This document shows positions 52,360 through 61,904 of a DNA stretch of 64,000 bases, piece by piece; the stretch's first letter is position 1; the number at the start of each line of letters is the position of its first letter. This DNA is from Sphingomonas sp. URHD0057 (GTDB lineage: Bacteria; Pseudomonadota; Alphaproteobacteria; Sphingomonadales; Sphingomonadaceae): positions 487,501 to 551,500 of the forward strand of contig NZ_JIAU01000005.1 in NCBI RefSeq assembly GCF_000620665.1, written 5' to 3'. Position numbers and translations under genes: made by a program. Under the pieces are notes generated by a model. It had not been told where the DNA came from and searched no databases. It saw nothing but the letters and a program-made list of their open reading frames with translations.

Positions 52360-52614
52360 ATGAAACTGACCAGCACTCTCGCCGTCGCTCTCGCGCTGGG
52401 CGCGCTCGCGGCTTGCAACAAGAGCCCGACCGACCAGGCGGCCGACAACATCGAGGCGAATTACGACAACGCCGCGGACACGATGGAAGCCAATGTCGAC
52501 AATGCCGCCGAGGCGATGCAGGCGAATACCGCAAACGCCGCCGACGCGCTGCGCAACGAAGGCGACCAAAAGGCCGCCGAGGCGAGCAACGCCGCGACCA
52601 ACAACGCGCAGTAA
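52360..52614 (+). CDS. 84-aa lipoprotein with 11-residue repeats
   Basis: GGGGATTGAACG precedes the ATG. Signal with lipobox LAAC (Cys19). Residues 27-70 are four tandem 11-residue units of AAD-x-hydrophobic-EAN type (AADNIEANYDN and variants), a hendecad pattern giving a straight coiled coil, as in Lpp-like proteins. Probably a trimeric envelope spacer. Terminator follows. Confidence 0.8.
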   Translation: MKLTSTLAVALALGALAACNKSPTDQAADNIEANYDNAADTMEANVDNAAEAMQANTANAADALRNEGDQKAAEASNAATNNAQ

Positions 52615-52654
52615 CGCTCAAGACCGGTCCATCCGCACGCAGGTGGGCTGGCAC

Positions 52655-52684
52655 AAGGGCGCTCCGGTCACGGGGCGCCCTTTT
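52655..52684 (+). terminator. intrinsic terminator after the repeat lipoprotein gene
   Basis: 11-bp stem AAGGGCGCTCC / GGGGCGCCCTT (one G-U pair), 6-nt loop, T-rich tail. It also reads as a weaker hairpin for the converging serA. Confidence 0.75.
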
Positions 52685-52690
52685 CGTTGG

Positions 52691-54280
52691 CTAGAAGCTC
52701 AGTGGAACGACGTCGAGGACGCCGGGCAGCGCGGCAAGCTGGCGGGCGACGTCGGGCGTGATCGGGTCGTCGACTGAGACCAGCGCGACGGCTTCGCCGC
52801 CGGCGTCGCGCCGGCCGAGGTTGAAGGTGGCGATATTGATGCCGTTCTCGCCGAGCTTCGTTCCGAGCGCTCCAATGAAGCCCGGCGCATCGGTGTTGAC
52901 GATGTAGATCATTTGGCCAGTGAGCTCGGCCTCGACCATGATGCCGAAGATGCTGACCAAGCGCGGCGCGCGATTGCCGAACAACGTGCCCTCGACCCGC
53001 TTGGGGCCATGGTCGGTGCCGACCGTCACCGCGACCAGCGTATGATAGTCGCCCTCACCCTCGTTGCGGATTTCGCGGACCGCGAGCCCGCGTTCCTTCG
53101 CCAGATAGGGCGCGTTGACCATGTTCACCGTGTCCGACCAGGTACCCATCAGGCCGGCCAACACCGCGCCGGTGATCGGCTTGATGTTGAGCTCCGCGGC
53201 ATGACCCTCGACCTCGATGTCTATCGAGCGGATTTCGGTCCCGGCGATCTGGCCGACCAGGCGCCCGAGTTTCTCGGCGAGCCCCATGTACGGCTTGAGC
53301 CGCGGCGCTTCTTCCGCCGACAGCGACGGCACGTTGACCGCATTGCTGATCCCACCGAGCAGCAGGAAATCGCTCATCTGCTCGGCGATCTGGATCGCGA
53401 CATTGACCTGGGCCTCGTTGGTCGACGCGCCGAGATGCGGCGTGCAAATCAGGCCCGGCGTGCCGAACAGCGGGTTCGCCTTCGCCGGCTCTTCCGAGAA
53501 GACGTCGAGGGCGGCTCCGGCGACATGGCCGCTGTCGAGCGCGTCCTTCAATGCCGTCTCGTCGATCAGTCCGCCGCGCGCGCAATTGACGATGCGCACG
53601 CCGGGCTTGGTCTTCGCCAGCGCGTCACGGCTTAAAATGCCGCGGGTCTGATCGGTCAGGGGGGTGTGCAAGGTGATGAAGTCGGCGCGGGCGAGCAGCT
53701 CGTCGAGCTCGACCTTGTCGACGCCGAGCTCGACCGCGCGTTCGGGCGACAGGAACGGGTCGTAGGCCGCGACCTTCATCTTGAGGCCGTGGGCGCGGTC
53801 GGCGACGATCGAGCCGATGTTGCCACAGCCGATCAGGCCGAGGGTCTTGCCGGCGAGCTCGACGCCCATGAAGCGGTTCTTCTCCCACTTGCCGGCCTGG
53901 GTCGACTGGTCGGCCTTCGGGATCTCGCGAGCGAGCGCGAACAGCATGGCGATCGCGTGCTCGGCGGTGGTGATCGAATTGCCGAACGGGGTGTTCATGA
54001 CGACGATGCCGCGGGCCGAGGCGGCGGGCACGTCGATGGTGTCGACGCCGATGCCGGCCCGGCCGATCACCTTGAGACGGGGCAGCGCAGCGTCCATCGC
54101 CGCCGCATTGACCTTGGTCGAGCTGCGCACCGCGAGGCCGTCGTACTCGCCGATGATCGCGGCAAGGTCGCCGGAAGAGAGGCCCGGCTTATCGTCGACC
54201 ACGATCCCGCGCTCGCGGAACACTGCGGCGGCCTTCGGGTCCATTTTGTCGGCGATGAGGACGCGCACTTGCCCGGTCAC
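52691..54280 (-). CDS. serA: D-3-phosphoglycerate dehydrogenase
   Basis: 529 aa from GTG 54280, which overlaps the serC stop (GTGA). NAD-binding [16 protein letters not shown], catalytic R/E/H in [20 protein letters not shown] and TPHLGAST. C-terminal ASB and ACT domains (about 320-529) suggest serine feedback control. First step of serine synthesis. A longer frame to 54949 is only the shadow of serC. Confidence 0.95.
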   Translation of the reverse strand: MTGQVRVLIADKMDPKAAAVFRERGIVVDDKPGLSSGDLAAIIGEYDGLAVRSSTKVNAAAMDAALPRLKVIGRAGIGVDTIDVPAASARGIVVMNTPFGNSITTAEHAIAMLFALAREIPKADQSTQAGKWEKNRFMGVELAGKTLGLIGCGNIGSIVADRAHGLKMKVAAYDPFLSPERAVELGVDKVELDELLARADFITLHTPLTDQTRGILSRDALAKTKPGVRIVNCARGGLIDETALKDALDSGHVAGAALDVFSEEPAKANPLFGTPGLICTPHLGASTNEAQVNVAIQIAEQMSDFLLLGGISNAVNVPSLSAEEAPRLKPYMGLAEKLGRLVGQIAGTEIRSIDIEVEGHAAELNIKPITGAVLAGLMGTWSDTVNMVNAPYLAKERGLAVREIRNEGEGDYHTLVAVTVGTDHGPKRVEGTLFGNRAPRLVSIFGIMVEAELTGQMIYIVNTDAPGFIGALGTKLGENGINIATFNLGRRDAGGEAVALVSVDDPITPDVARQLAALPGVLDVVPLSF

Positions 54281-55410
54281 TTCACTTGCTCCCACGCCCA
54301 GTCGAGCCACGGCCCGAGCGCTGCGATATCCGCGGTGTCGACGGTGGCTCCGCACCACACTCGCAATCCTGGCGGGGCGTCGCGGTAGGCGCCGATGTCG
54401 TAGGCCGCGCCTTGCGCTTCGAGCAGCTTCACGAGCGCCTTCTGCCGGCCCTTGTTCGCTTCGGCGTCGGAGCGGTCGGCGAATTGCAGGCAGACCGAGG
54501 TGTTCGAACGGATCGCGGGGTTGCTGGCGAGGTGCTCGATCCAGGGCGCCGATTGGACCCAGCGGTCGAGCGCCGCGGCGTTGGCATCGGCGCGCCCGAT
54601 CAAGGCCGGCAGCCCGCCGAGCGCTTCGGCCCATCCGATCGCGAACAGCCAGTCCTCCACGCAGAGCATCGAGGGGGTGTTGATCGTTTCCCCCCTGAAG
54701 ATGCCGTCGATCAGCTTCCCGCTTTTGGTCAGCCGGAAGATTTTCGGCAGCGGCCGCGGCGCCGGCTGGTTTTCGAGCCGCTCGACGGCGCGCGGGCTGA
54801 GCACGAGCATGCCATGGGCCGCTTCTCCGCCGAGTGCTTTCTGCCAGCTGAAGGTGCCGACATCGATCTTGGCCCAGTCGATCGCCTGCGCGAAGGCGGC
54901 CGAGGTCGCGTCGCAAATGGTGAGGCCGCCGCGATCGGCCGCGATCCAATTTGCATCGGGGACGCGGACGCCGCTGGTCGTGCCGTTCCAGGTGAAGACC
55001 AGGTCGCTGGCCGGATCGATGCCGGAGAGATCGGCAATCTCGCCATAGTCGGCGGTGCGGATTTCGGCATCGAGCTTGAGCTGCTTGGCAACGTCCGTGA
55101 CCCAGCCTTCACCGAAGCTCTCCCACGCCAGCATCGTGACCGGGCGTGGGCCGAGCAGCGACCAAATCGCCATCTCCATCGCGCCGGTGTCGGAAGCGGG
55201 CACGATGCCGAGCCGGTAATCGGCGGGCAGGCCGAGCAGCGCATGGGTGCGCTCGATCGCTTCGGCGAGACGCACTTTGCCGATCGCCCCGCGATGGGAG
55301 CGGCCGAGCGCCGCCGAATCTAGCCTCGAAGCGCTCCAGCCCGGAGGCTTGGCGCAAGGGCCTGATGAAAAATGAGGACGCGCTGGAAGCGCGGTAGGAC
55401 GGTCAACCAA
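54277..55410 (-). CDS. serC: phosphoserine aminotransferase
   Basis: 377 aa; start inferred at TTG 55410 with GAGGAG 6 nt upstream. Begins [23 protein letters not shown] as in the alphaproteobacterial SerC group. PLP lysine in [26 protein letters not shown] is a substrate loop. Makes O-phosphoserine. Operon with serA; leader described separately. Confidence 0.9.
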   Translation of the reverse strand: MVDRPTALPARPHFSSGPCAKPPGWSASRLDSAALGRSHRGAIGKVRLAEAIERTHALLGLPADYRLGIVPASDTGAMEMAIWSLLGPRPVTMLAWESFGEGWVTDVAKQLKLDAEIRTADYGEIADLSGIDPASDLVFTWNGTTSGVRVPDANWIAADRGGLTICDATSAAFAQAIDWAKIDVGTFSWQKALGGEAAHGMLVLSPRAVERLENQPAPRPLPKIFRLTKSGKLIDGIFRGETINTPSMLCVEDWLFAIGWAEALGGLPALIGRADANAAALDRWVQSAPWIEHLASNPAIRSNTSVCLQFADRSDAEANKGRQKALVKLLEAQGAAYDIGAYRDAPPGLRVWCGATVDTADIAALGPWLDWAWEQVK

Positions 55411-55440
55411 ATCACTCTCCTCGCAGAGAGCACGCGCCGC
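55411..55440 (-). promoter_or_regulatory. hairpin presenting the serC ribosome binding site (serC-leader-like)
   Basis: In the transcript CTCTC (55430-55426 as read on plus: GAGAG) pairs with GAGAG (plus: CTCTC 55415-55419), a 5-bp stem with a 6-nt loop; the GAGGAG ribosome binding site spans loop and stem. A conserved serC leader RNA upstream of serC-serA is known in alphaproteobacteria (Rfam serC motif); identity here is inferred from position and the paired ribosome binding site. The remaining divergent region up to 55774 (about 330 bp) holds no gene that I can see, only GC-rich inverted segments and presumably both promoters. Confidence 0.45.
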
Positions 55441-55774
55441 GTTGGGACGGCGTGGCCCGCCGCCGCTTCTAAGGCCGATTGCGGCGGGGGCAAGGCGGCG
55501 CGAAAGATTCGCGAGTCTCCTTCGGCAACGGTGTGGTTTCGTCCGGGGGGACGGGCGCGAAACGACCGGTTTGAACGACTCATCGTGCTTACCCCGCACT
55601 TCATCCCGCCATGGGACGAGCGAGGTTGAAATCATTAACCAATCAGGGACAGACCTGCTCACGCCGGTTCGCGAAGGGCAATATGCGGATTGGCGTCGGG
55701 GGCTGGGGAGCTCCTTTATCGAAGGTTTGCGAACGCGTCTTTTGGCGTGTCGTGGCGTATTGGAGCGAGGGTTC

Positions 55775-56830
55775 ATGGCGCAAGTTCTGGCGGCGGCCAA
55801 CACACTGTTCCGGGACCGCGATTTCTTTATCCACGACGGGTCCCGCCTGCGCCGCTTCCGTGTCTCCGCGCCGTTTCAAGCCTTCCTTTTCCTGATTGTG
55901 ATGATGCTGGTCGGCTGGGCGAGCTTCGCCACCGCGCGGCTCGTCGCGCGCCCGCACGGCGTGGCGGCGATGGGCCTGTCGGCGGCGACCGAGGCGCGCG
56001 CCCGGCAGATCGAGCAACGCCAAGCGCTGATCGAAGCCGCCTTCAAGGGCGAGTCGGTCGATCCGACTCTTCTGTCCGCCGCTGCCGCCGATGGCGCTGT
56101 GGTCGGCGAGGGGCCGCTTGGCCGCGTCGAGCGCAAGCAGCTCGAGCAGGCGGCGCTGGCAGCCGCCGCTCTGGATGTTCGTTACAAGGTCACCGCCGCC
56201 GAGCTCAAGCGGCTCGGCATTACGCCTGCTCGTGTCGGCAGCGATGGCGGGGTCGGCGGTCCGTTCGAAAGCGCCGGCAACGCGACGTTCAAGGCGCTGT
56301 TCAACAGCTGGAAAAAGCTCGACCAGCTGCAAGACGGCGTGATCGCGGTTCCGTCCGACAAGCCGGTCAAGATGAATGTCGAGTTCACCAGCGGCTTCGG
56401 CGTCCGCTCGGATCCGTTCCACGCCGGCGCCGCGATGCACCCGGGCATCGACCTTGCAGGCTCCTACGGCACTCCGATCTATGCGACCGCCGACGGCACC
56501 GTGCTTCGCGCCGGGTGGAACTCGGGCGGCTACGGCAACCTCGTCGAAGTCGACCACGGCCGCGGCATCACCACCCGCTACGGCCATATGTCCGCCATCC
56601 TCGTCCGCGACGGCGACCACATCACCCGCGGCCAGCAGATCGGCCGCATGGGTTCGACGGGTCGGTCGACCGGGAATCATCTCCATTACGAGGTTAGAAT
56701 TGACGGACGCGCGGTGAACCCGATCCCGTTCATGAAGTCGACCGACTATGTCCTCGCGATGCAGCGCCGCGCCAATGCCGCGCCGATGGAATCGCTGGCG
56801 ATCGGCGGACCGCAGTCGGCCAAGCGCTGA
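55775..56830 (+). CDS. M23 family metalloendopeptidase with one membrane anchor
   Basis: 351 aa from ATG 55775 (GCGAGGG upstream). One helix at about 34-55, coiled region 65-150, then LytM domain: HPGIDLAG (H, D zinc ligands), GNHLHYEVR (HxH). Likely cleaves peptidoglycan cross-bridges during growth. Monocistronic; divergent to serC. Confidence 0.9.
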   Translation: MAQVLAAANTLFRDRDFFIHDGSRLRRFRVSAPFQAFLFLIVMMLVGWASFATARLVARPHGVAAMGLSAATEARARQIEQRQALIEAAFKGESVDPTLLSAAAADGAVVGEGPLGRVERKQLEQAALAAAALDVRYKVTAAELKRLGITPARVGSDGGVGGPFESAGNATFKALFNSWKKLDQLQDGVIAVPSDKPVKMNVEFTSGFGVRSDPFHAGAAMHPGIDLAGSYGTPIYATADGTVLRAGWNSGGYGNLVEVDHGRGITTRYGHMSAILVRDGDHITRGQQIGRMGSTGRSTGNHLHYEVRIDGRAVNPIPFMKSTDYVLAMQRRANAAPMESLAIGGPQSAKR

Positions 56831-56879
56831 CCCAAGCGCTGACATTGTCCGCGCCCCGCGCGGTCCCTATCTTGGCTCC

Positions 56880-57209
56880 GTGACCGAGCCGCAAATCACT
56901 CTGACTGAAAATGCCGCGAAGCGCGTCGCCTGGATCGCCGAGCGCCAGTCGAAGCCGGCCGTCCTCCGGCTGGCTATCGATGGCGGCGGCTGCGCGGGCT
57001 TCACCTACAAGTTCGAGCTTGGCAGCCCCGAAGCGGACGACGCCGTTGCCGAGACCGATGGGGTCAAGCTGGTCGTCGATCCGGTCAGTCTCGACCTGGT
57101 CAAAGGCTCGGCGGTCGATTTCGTCGAGGAGCTCGGCGGAGCGGCATTCCGGGTCACCAACCCCAATGCGCAATCCGGTTGCGGCTGCGGATCCAGCTTC
57201 AGCGTCTAG
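56880..57209 (+). CDS. A-type iron-sulphur carrier (ErpA/IscA)
   Basis: 109 aa, GTG start. Three conserved cysteines: GGGCAGFTYKF and the SGCGCGSSF pair near the C-terminus. Carries Fe-S clusters to apoproteins; ErpA-like by sequence but A-type members are hard to tell apart. Confidence 0.92.
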   Translation: MTEPQITLTENAAKRVAWIAERQSKPAVLRLAIDGGGCAGFTYKFELGSPEADDAVAETDGVKLVVDPVSLDLVKGSAVDFVEELGGAAFRVTNPNAQSGCGCGSSFSV

Positions 57210-57230
57210 GCGGCGTGCCGCGCGGCGCGA

Positions 57231-57395
57231 CTAGAGAGCGAAGCTGGCGGCGCGGCGACGCGGGATGCGCCGGACGCGCTTGAGCAGCGGGAGCGAGCGC
57301 CTGGTCTCGCGCGGCGTCTCCTCGACCAGCCCGCGCTCGACCGCATCGGCCAGCGCCGCGCGGGCGAGCGCCAAGTCGGACCACAGCGGGCTCAT
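57231..57395 (-). CDS. 54-aa basic micro-protein
   Basis: ATG 57395 overlaps the stop of the 34-aa gene (ATGA). An amphipathic helix (LALARAALADAVERGL) is followed by a strongly basic tail (KRVRRIPRRRA). No family recognised. The coupling argues for real translation. Confidence 0.5.
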   Translation of the reverse strand: MSPLWSDLALARAALADAVERGLVEETPRETRRSLPLLKRVRRIPRRRAASFAL

Positions 57396-57496
57396 AGCGG
57401 GAATGCCGTGGCGCCGGTCACGAGCTGGACCGCGAGCAGGATCGTCGTGATGACGATCCACGCCCCGAAACCCGTTGTCGCCCTGTCGCTAAGCAC
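57392..57496 (-). CDS. 34-aa single-span membrane micro-protein
   Basis: GTG 57496 with GGGGGACAGG just upstream, TGA at 57392. A polar N-terminus, then one hydrophobic helix (about 10-30) ending AFPL. Too short for usual gene callers. Operon with the 54-aa gene; divergent to the XRE regulator 177 bp away. Confidence 0.5.
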   Translation of the reverse strand: MLSDRATTGFGAWIVITTILLAVQLVTGATAFPL

Positions 57497-57624
57497 TGCC
57501 TGTCCCCCGGTCGCTGAAAATGTAAGTGCGCCGGCGATGCTAATGCGTTCACCGCGAGCACGCCGCTACGGGATTGTCCGGCAAATGTTCGCATCGAAGC
57601 GATCCGGAACACGCAACCGTTGAC

Positions 57625-57654
57625 GAAATGTGCGGAAATGTGCGGAGATGTCCG
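57625..57654. repeat. three tandem 10-bp repeats upstream of the XRE gene
   Basis: GAAATGTGCG twice exactly, then GAGATGTCCG; a degenerate GCAAATGTTCG lies at 57581-57591. A 10-bp period puts each copy on the same DNA face, as in operator arrays. It lies in the divergent promoter between XRE and the micro-protein operon. Confidence 0.6.
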
Positions 57655-57672
57655 GACCAAGGGGCCGAGTCC

Positions 57673-58416
57673 ATGTCCAACGAGCTCAGTACCGAAGGCA
57701 GCGCAGCCGTCGCGCTTCTCGTGCGCGAAGAGCTCGCGCGCCGGCGGCTGTCGCGGCAATGGCTCGCCGACCAAGCGAAGGTCAGCCTGTCGACGATCGA
57801 GAAGGCCCTGGCCGGGAGCCGGCCGTTCACCCTGGCGACGGTGGTGCGCCTCGAAGATGCGCTCGGCACCAGCCTGCGCGGCGCCCGCCCGAGCGCCGAA
57901 CCGGCGGCGAGAACGTTCGCGCCCGACTCGATGGGTGCCTATGCGCGGCCCGCGGTGCAATGGCTCGAGGGTACCTATCTGACTTTGCGCCCGTCTTTCA
58001 GCGAGAGCGGGGCGGTATTCGCCTATTTGACCTCGATCGCCTGGGACGATGCTGGCGGCCACCTGACCTTCGCCGAAGCGGCGCGTACCGACGCCGAATA
58101 TGAGCAGAAAGGTTTCGTGTCTTTCCCCAATCTGTCGGGCACGATCTACCTCGTGACGATCTTCGAGGGTCAATATCGCGTGGCGATTCTCAACCGCCCG
58201 GTCGGCCGGGCGGCGATGAGCGGCATCCTCCTCACCCTCGCCGCGGGAGAGGGCGCGCAATTGACTCCGGCCGCGGTCCCGCTGGCCTTGCTGCCGACGA
58301 GCGCGCGCGCCGAATCCGAGGTTGGCGTAATCCGCGACGGCGATCGCTGCTATGCCGAGTATCGCGAATGCGTCGATCGCATTACCCAACGCGGCTACGC
58401 ACGCTTTCCGGACTGA
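57673..58416 (+). CDS. XRE-type HTH regulator with C-terminal ligand-like domain
   Basis: 247 aa from ATG 57673. HTH at about 15-68 (LSRQWLADQAKVSLSTIEKAL). Residues 85-245 form a beta-rich domain (WLEGTYLTLRP, GHLTFAEAAR, FVSFPNLSGTIYLVT) of unknown ligand. Adjacent tandem repeats suggest it binds its own promoter. Confidence 0.8.
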   Translation: MSNELSTEGSAAVALLVREELARRRLSRQWLADQAKVSLSTIEKALAGSRPFTLATVVRLEDALGTSLRGARPSAEPAARTFAPDSMGAYARPAVQWLEGTYLTLRPSFSESGAVFAYLTSIAWDDAGGHLTFAEAARTDAEYEQKGFVSFPNLSGTIYLVTIFEGQYRVAILNRPVGRAAMSGILLTLAAGEGAQLTPAAVPLALLPTSARAESEVGVIRDGDRCYAEYRECVDRITQRGYARFPD

Positions 58417-58439
58417 GCCGGCGCCGCTAAGCGCGGCGC

Positions 58440-59213
58440 ATGAAGCTTGCGACCTACAATCTGAACGGCATCCGCGCGCGGCTGCCGCGCCTCGTCGAAT
58501 GGCTCGCGCGCGAGACGCCCGATGTGGTCTGCCTGCAGGAGCTCAAGTGCGCCGATGAATCGCTGCCGATCGCCGACATCGAGGCCGCCGGCTACGGCGC
58601 GGTGTGGCACGGCCAGAAAGGCTTCAACGGCGTCGCCGTCCTGGCCAAGGGCGAGGCGCCCCAGCTGAGGCGCGTCGGCCTTCCCGGCGACCCCGACGAC
58701 ACGCACAGCCGCTACATCGAAGCCGACGTGAACGGCCTCGTCGTCGGCTCGCTCTATTTGCCCAACGGCAATCCGGTCGGAACCGAGAAGTTCGACTATA
58801 AGATCCGGTGGATGGAGCGGCTGGAAGCGCATGCCGCGGCGCTGCTCGAGGACGAGCGGCCGGTGGTCCTGTGCGGCGACTGGAACGTCGTCCCCGAAGA
58901 CCGCGACGTCTTCTCGGTGCGCGCCACCCAGCATGACGCGGTGATGCAGCCCGAGGCGCGCCAAACCTGGCGCCGGATCGTCCATCAGGGCTGGACCGAC
59001 GCGCTCCGCGCTTTCCATCCCGACGAAGCCAAGCTCTACACCTTCTGGGACTATACGGCCGGCTGCTGGCAGCGCGACCTCGGCTTCCGGCTGGATCATC
59101 TGCTGTGCTCGCCCGAGGCCGCCGACCGGCTGCAGGGCGCGGGCGTCGACAAATGGGCGCGGGGGGAAGAGAAGGCCAGCGACCATGCGCCGACGTGGGT
59201 GGAGCTCAGCTAA
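58440..59213 (+). CDS. xthA: exodeoxyribonuclease III / AP endonuclease
   Basis: 257 aa. NLNGIRAR, QELKCAD with metal Glu, GKGFNGV-type loop (GQKGFNGVAV), YLPNGNP, GDWNVVPEDRD and final SDHAPTWVEL form the EEP active site. DNA repair, 23 bp after the XRE gene. Confidence 0.94.
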   Translation: MKLATYNLNGIRARLPRLVEWLARETPDVVCLQELKCADESLPIADIEAAGYGAVWHGQKGFNGVAVLAKGEAPQLRRVGLPGDPDDTHSRYIEADVNGLVVGSLYLPNGNPVGTEKFDYKIRWMERLEAHAAALLEDERPVVLCGDWNVVPEDRDVFSVRATQHDAVMQPEARQTWRRIVHQGWTDALRAFHPDEAKLYTFWDYTAGCWQRDLGFRLDHLLCSPEAADRLQGAGVDKWARGEEKASDHAPTWVELS

Positions 59214-59301
59214 ACTTTGGAGCAGCTAATGTCTGCTCTGGGTGGAAAGCTGACGCTCTTGGCGCGTGAAGCAATTGTCCGAAATCCAGCTGCGTGTTTG
59301 C

Positions 59302-59586
59302 CTACAGGCACTTCTCCGACGGTTCGCGGGACCATTCGTTTTCCAGGAACTCTTCGTCGGCCGGCATAATCTTGCGAAAGCGATAGGGTTCAAAACCCCG
59401 CATAGGGGTGGGCAACGGCACACCCACCAGTGCGAGAGTTGGCGTGCCAAAGCGGGTCCGATTGACTCGCTCAATCCGACAAACCCGACCGCGCGTCAGT
59501 AGATGGTGGATGGGCACGATGGCGCGAATCAGACCCCTCTTGGGACCATTATCGATGCAAACCACAAGATCGCCGGCGCTGAACAT
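59302..59586 (-). CDS. 94-aa hypothetical protein with SH3-like beta fold
   Basis: FSAGDLVVCIDNGP and GRVCRIERV at the start suggest a small beta-barrel; GFEPYRFRKIMPADEEFLENEW ends it. Similar proteins occur in phages and sphingomonad accessory regions. Function unknown. Confidence 0.7.
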   Translation of the reverse strand: MFSAGDLVVCIDNGPKRGLIRAIVPIHHLLTRGRVCRIERVNRTRFGTPTLALVGVPLPTPMRGFEPYRFRKIMPADEEFLENEWSREPSEKCL

Positions 59587-59721
59587 GCACGAGGAACCTT
59601 CTCAGAGGGCAGTTTAGATCCCCACGTCGAACTAACATAATATTCGGCAACGTCTGCAAACCGCCAGGTGGTGGAAGGGCGTCATTTGAACCTCCCCGGC
59701 CGGGTCGGCTAGGATTGGGTG

Positions 59722-60396
59722 ATGGCCTGGTACATCCAAACCATTCTTCTAGACGAAGATCGCCCCAAGGCGAGGCTCACGCCGGAAACGCTTGCAGCAT
59801 ACGAGAATGTCTGCGCCGCGATGACCGCAGAATATCAGAAACTTCCTAGGGACAATCCGCTCTGGGACACTGAATCCGTACAAATGATCAAGGGTTACGA
59901 CATTCCGGAGTTCGAACCCCGCGTCGTAATCGTCAAGCGCCGTGCCCTTCCGTTGCCAGATATCATCAGCACCGGAGACGGCTGGCTGGTTAGCAACAAA
60001 GTGCGTCAGGAGATCGAGCGTATCGAGCCCGGAAGGCATCGATTTTTGCCAACGGCGTTGGAGTTCGACACGGGCGAGCGTGAGATCGACCTGTGGTCTT
60101 TTCTTATCATCCGAGGAAGGGTTGATTGCGTCGCCCTGGAAGCCTGCGTGAACGTGTTCAAACGGGTCTACAATCCGGACTTGCCCGATTTCTTCCGCTA
60201 CTTGGCGGATTGGAGCAATGGGACGACTATCGCGCTTCGTCGGTCAAACATTGAGGGACGCGCAATCTGGTACGACTACAGGATTGACCGACGATTCATT
60301 TCCGACGGTTTCGCCGATTTCATTCAGCGCGAGAATATTCGCGGGTGGCGCCTCACGACTTGGGATAGGCCAAATCGAGCCATCGAGGTGGACTAA
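59722..60396 (+). CDS. Imm11/DUF1629-like protein (possible orphan immunity protein)
   Basis: 224 aa (GTG 59719 or ATG 59722). LPDIISTGDGWLVSNKVRQEIERIEPGRHRFLP fits the DUF1629 immunity core, with mixed alpha/beta before and after. These proteins neutralise polymorphic toxins. No toxin gene beside it. A/T-richer than flanks. Family call is tentative. Confidence 0.6.
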   Translation: MAWYIQTILLDEDRPKARLTPETLAAYENVCAAMTAEYQKLPRDNPLWDTESVQMIKGYDIPEFEPRVVIVKRRALPLPDIISTGDGWLVSNKVRQEIERIEPGRHRFLPTALEFDTGEREIDLWSFLIIRGRVDCVALEACVNVFKRVYNPDLPDFFRYLADWSNGTTIALRRSNIEGRAIWYDYRIDRRFISDGFADFIQRENIRGWRLTTWDRPNRAIEVD

Positions 60397-60550
60397 CGAT
60401 AAAGGCGGGAATGGACGCTGGGTGCGCTGAACGGTTCTATTTCGACCGCATAGCGTTGCGCTGCCGAAAGGAGTATGCTCCCGAGCGTGGCCGCCGTCCC
60501 GCTCGCGAGCCCGACCACGGAGTTCCAGATCACCACGACTGGAGGCCGTC

Positions 60551-61339
60551 ATGCTCAAACTCACCACCGCATCCTCGCTCACCGTTGCCGCCGCATTGCT
60601 CGCGGCCGGCCCAGCGCAAGCCCGCACCGTCAGCATCCCGTTCGACGCGTCCAATTTCTCCGACCCGCTCGACATCGACAACACCTACTTCCCGCTCGAG
60701 GTCGGCGCGACCTTCACCTACAAGGCCGAGACCACGGAGGGCTGCGAGGTCGACGTTACGACGGTGACCAGCGACACGCGCGTCATCGACGGAGTCACGA
60801 CCCGCATCGTCCACGACACGGCTTACGAAGGCGAGACCTGCACGACCGACCCCTCGGCGCTGGTCGAAGACACGCTCGATTATTACGCGCAGGATGATGC
60901 CGGCAACGTCTGGTACTTCGGCGAGGACAGCTACCCTTGCCCGATCGGCACCTGCCCACGCAGCGATGGCTCGTGGATCGCCGGCGAGGATCCGACCGAC
61001 GCCATTCCCGGGACCATCATGCTTGCCCAGCCGCGCTCGGGCGACACTTATTATCAGGAGCAGGCGGCGGATGTTGCGTTGGACCAGGCGACGGTCACCT
61101 CGACGGGAGTGACGGTCAAGCTGCGCCGGGAGGACGCCTACCCGCCCGGCACGTTCAGCAATTGCATCGTGACCAAGGAATTTTCGGCGCTCGAAAAAGG
61201 CGCGATCGAGGAGAAGAGCTACTGCCCCGGCATCGGCAACGTCCTCGTCATAGAGCACCACGGGAAGGTCCTGCGCTCCGAGCTAACCAGCGCAGCGGCC
61301 AGCGCCCGCCGGTTTCGCGTCGTGCCGAAACAGCACTAG
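60551..61339 (+). CDS. secreted hypothetical protein with paired cysteines
   Basis: 262 aa, signal cleaved near AQA (24). Beta-rich; six Cys in the mature part, including CPIGTC. No family recognised with confidence. Perhaps periplasmic. Confidence 0.7.
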   Translation: MLKLTTASSLTVAAALLAAGPAQARTVSIPFDASNFSDPLDIDNTYFPLEVGATFTYKAETTEGCEVDVTTVTSDTRVIDGVTTRIVHDTAYEGETCTTDPSALVEDTLDYYAQDDAGNVWYFGEDSYPCPIGTCPRSDGSWIAGEDPTDAIPGTIMLAQPRSGDTYYQEQAADVALDQATVTSTGVTVKLRREDAYPPGTFSNCIVTKEFSALEKGAIEEKSYCPGIGNVLVIEHHGKVLRSELTSAAASARRFRVVPKQH

Positions 61340-61361
61340 TCTCCCGCTTCGGAGAAAAGGC

Positions 61362-61847
61362 ATGCTGAAGGGATTTGCCATCGTTTCCCTGTTGTGGGGA
61401 GCGCCGTCCTTCGCGGCGGCGCCGGGGAAGCTAAGTCATGCGGACGAGGTTGCGGCTTTCAAGGCAGCGGGCTTCAAGATGGTGGGCGGTCAATGGCAAA
61501 GCTGCGGCGATCCAGGCACCGACTCCTATCAAGCCGGCGCAATCGACACCGTGCACGATGTGAATGGCGATGGGCTGGCCGAAGTCGTCATCACCGAGGG
61601 CAGCACCTTCTGCTATGGGGCAGTCGAAACCGGGTTCGTCTTGCTGAGCAAGCAGACGGGCGGCAACTGGAAGGTTGTGACGGCCAATGCCGGCGTTCCG
61701 ACGTTCCTCTCGACCAAAGGTGTCGGAAACTGGCCGGACATCGAAATCGGAGGCCCCGGTTTCTGCTTTCCCATCTATCGCTGGAACGGCCGCAAATACG
61801 CTTTGACGCGTCACCAATACGACGGGAAGGCCTGCCGGCCGAACTGA
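61362..61847 (+). CDS. secreted hypothetical protein with a DxNxDG loop
   Basis: 161 aa, signal to about residue 19. DVNGDGLAEVVI is a calcium-type loop as in FG-GAP proteins; four Cys. 22 bp after the previous gene, likely the same transcript. Confidence 0.7.
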   Translation: MLKGFAIVSLLWGAPSFAAAPGKLSHADEVAAFKAAGFKMVGGQWQSCGDPGTDSYQAGAIDTVHDVNGDGLAEVVITEGSTFCYGAVETGFVLLSKQTGGNWKVVTANAGVPTFLSTKGVGNWPDIEIGGPGFCFPIYRWNGRKYALTRHQYDGKACRPN

Positions 61848-61876
61848 CTTTCCAGCGCTTGCGGGGAACTCCTGGG

Positions 61877-61894
61877 CCCCGGCCTTCGCCGGGG
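61877..61894. terminator. GC hairpin between converging genes
   Basis: CCCCGGC-CTTC-GCCGGGG, 7-bp perfect stem, in the 57-bp gap between converging genes. No T-run, so either a REP-like element or a weak terminator for both. Confidence 0.5.
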
Positions 61895-61904
61895 AACTGC
61901 GCGC

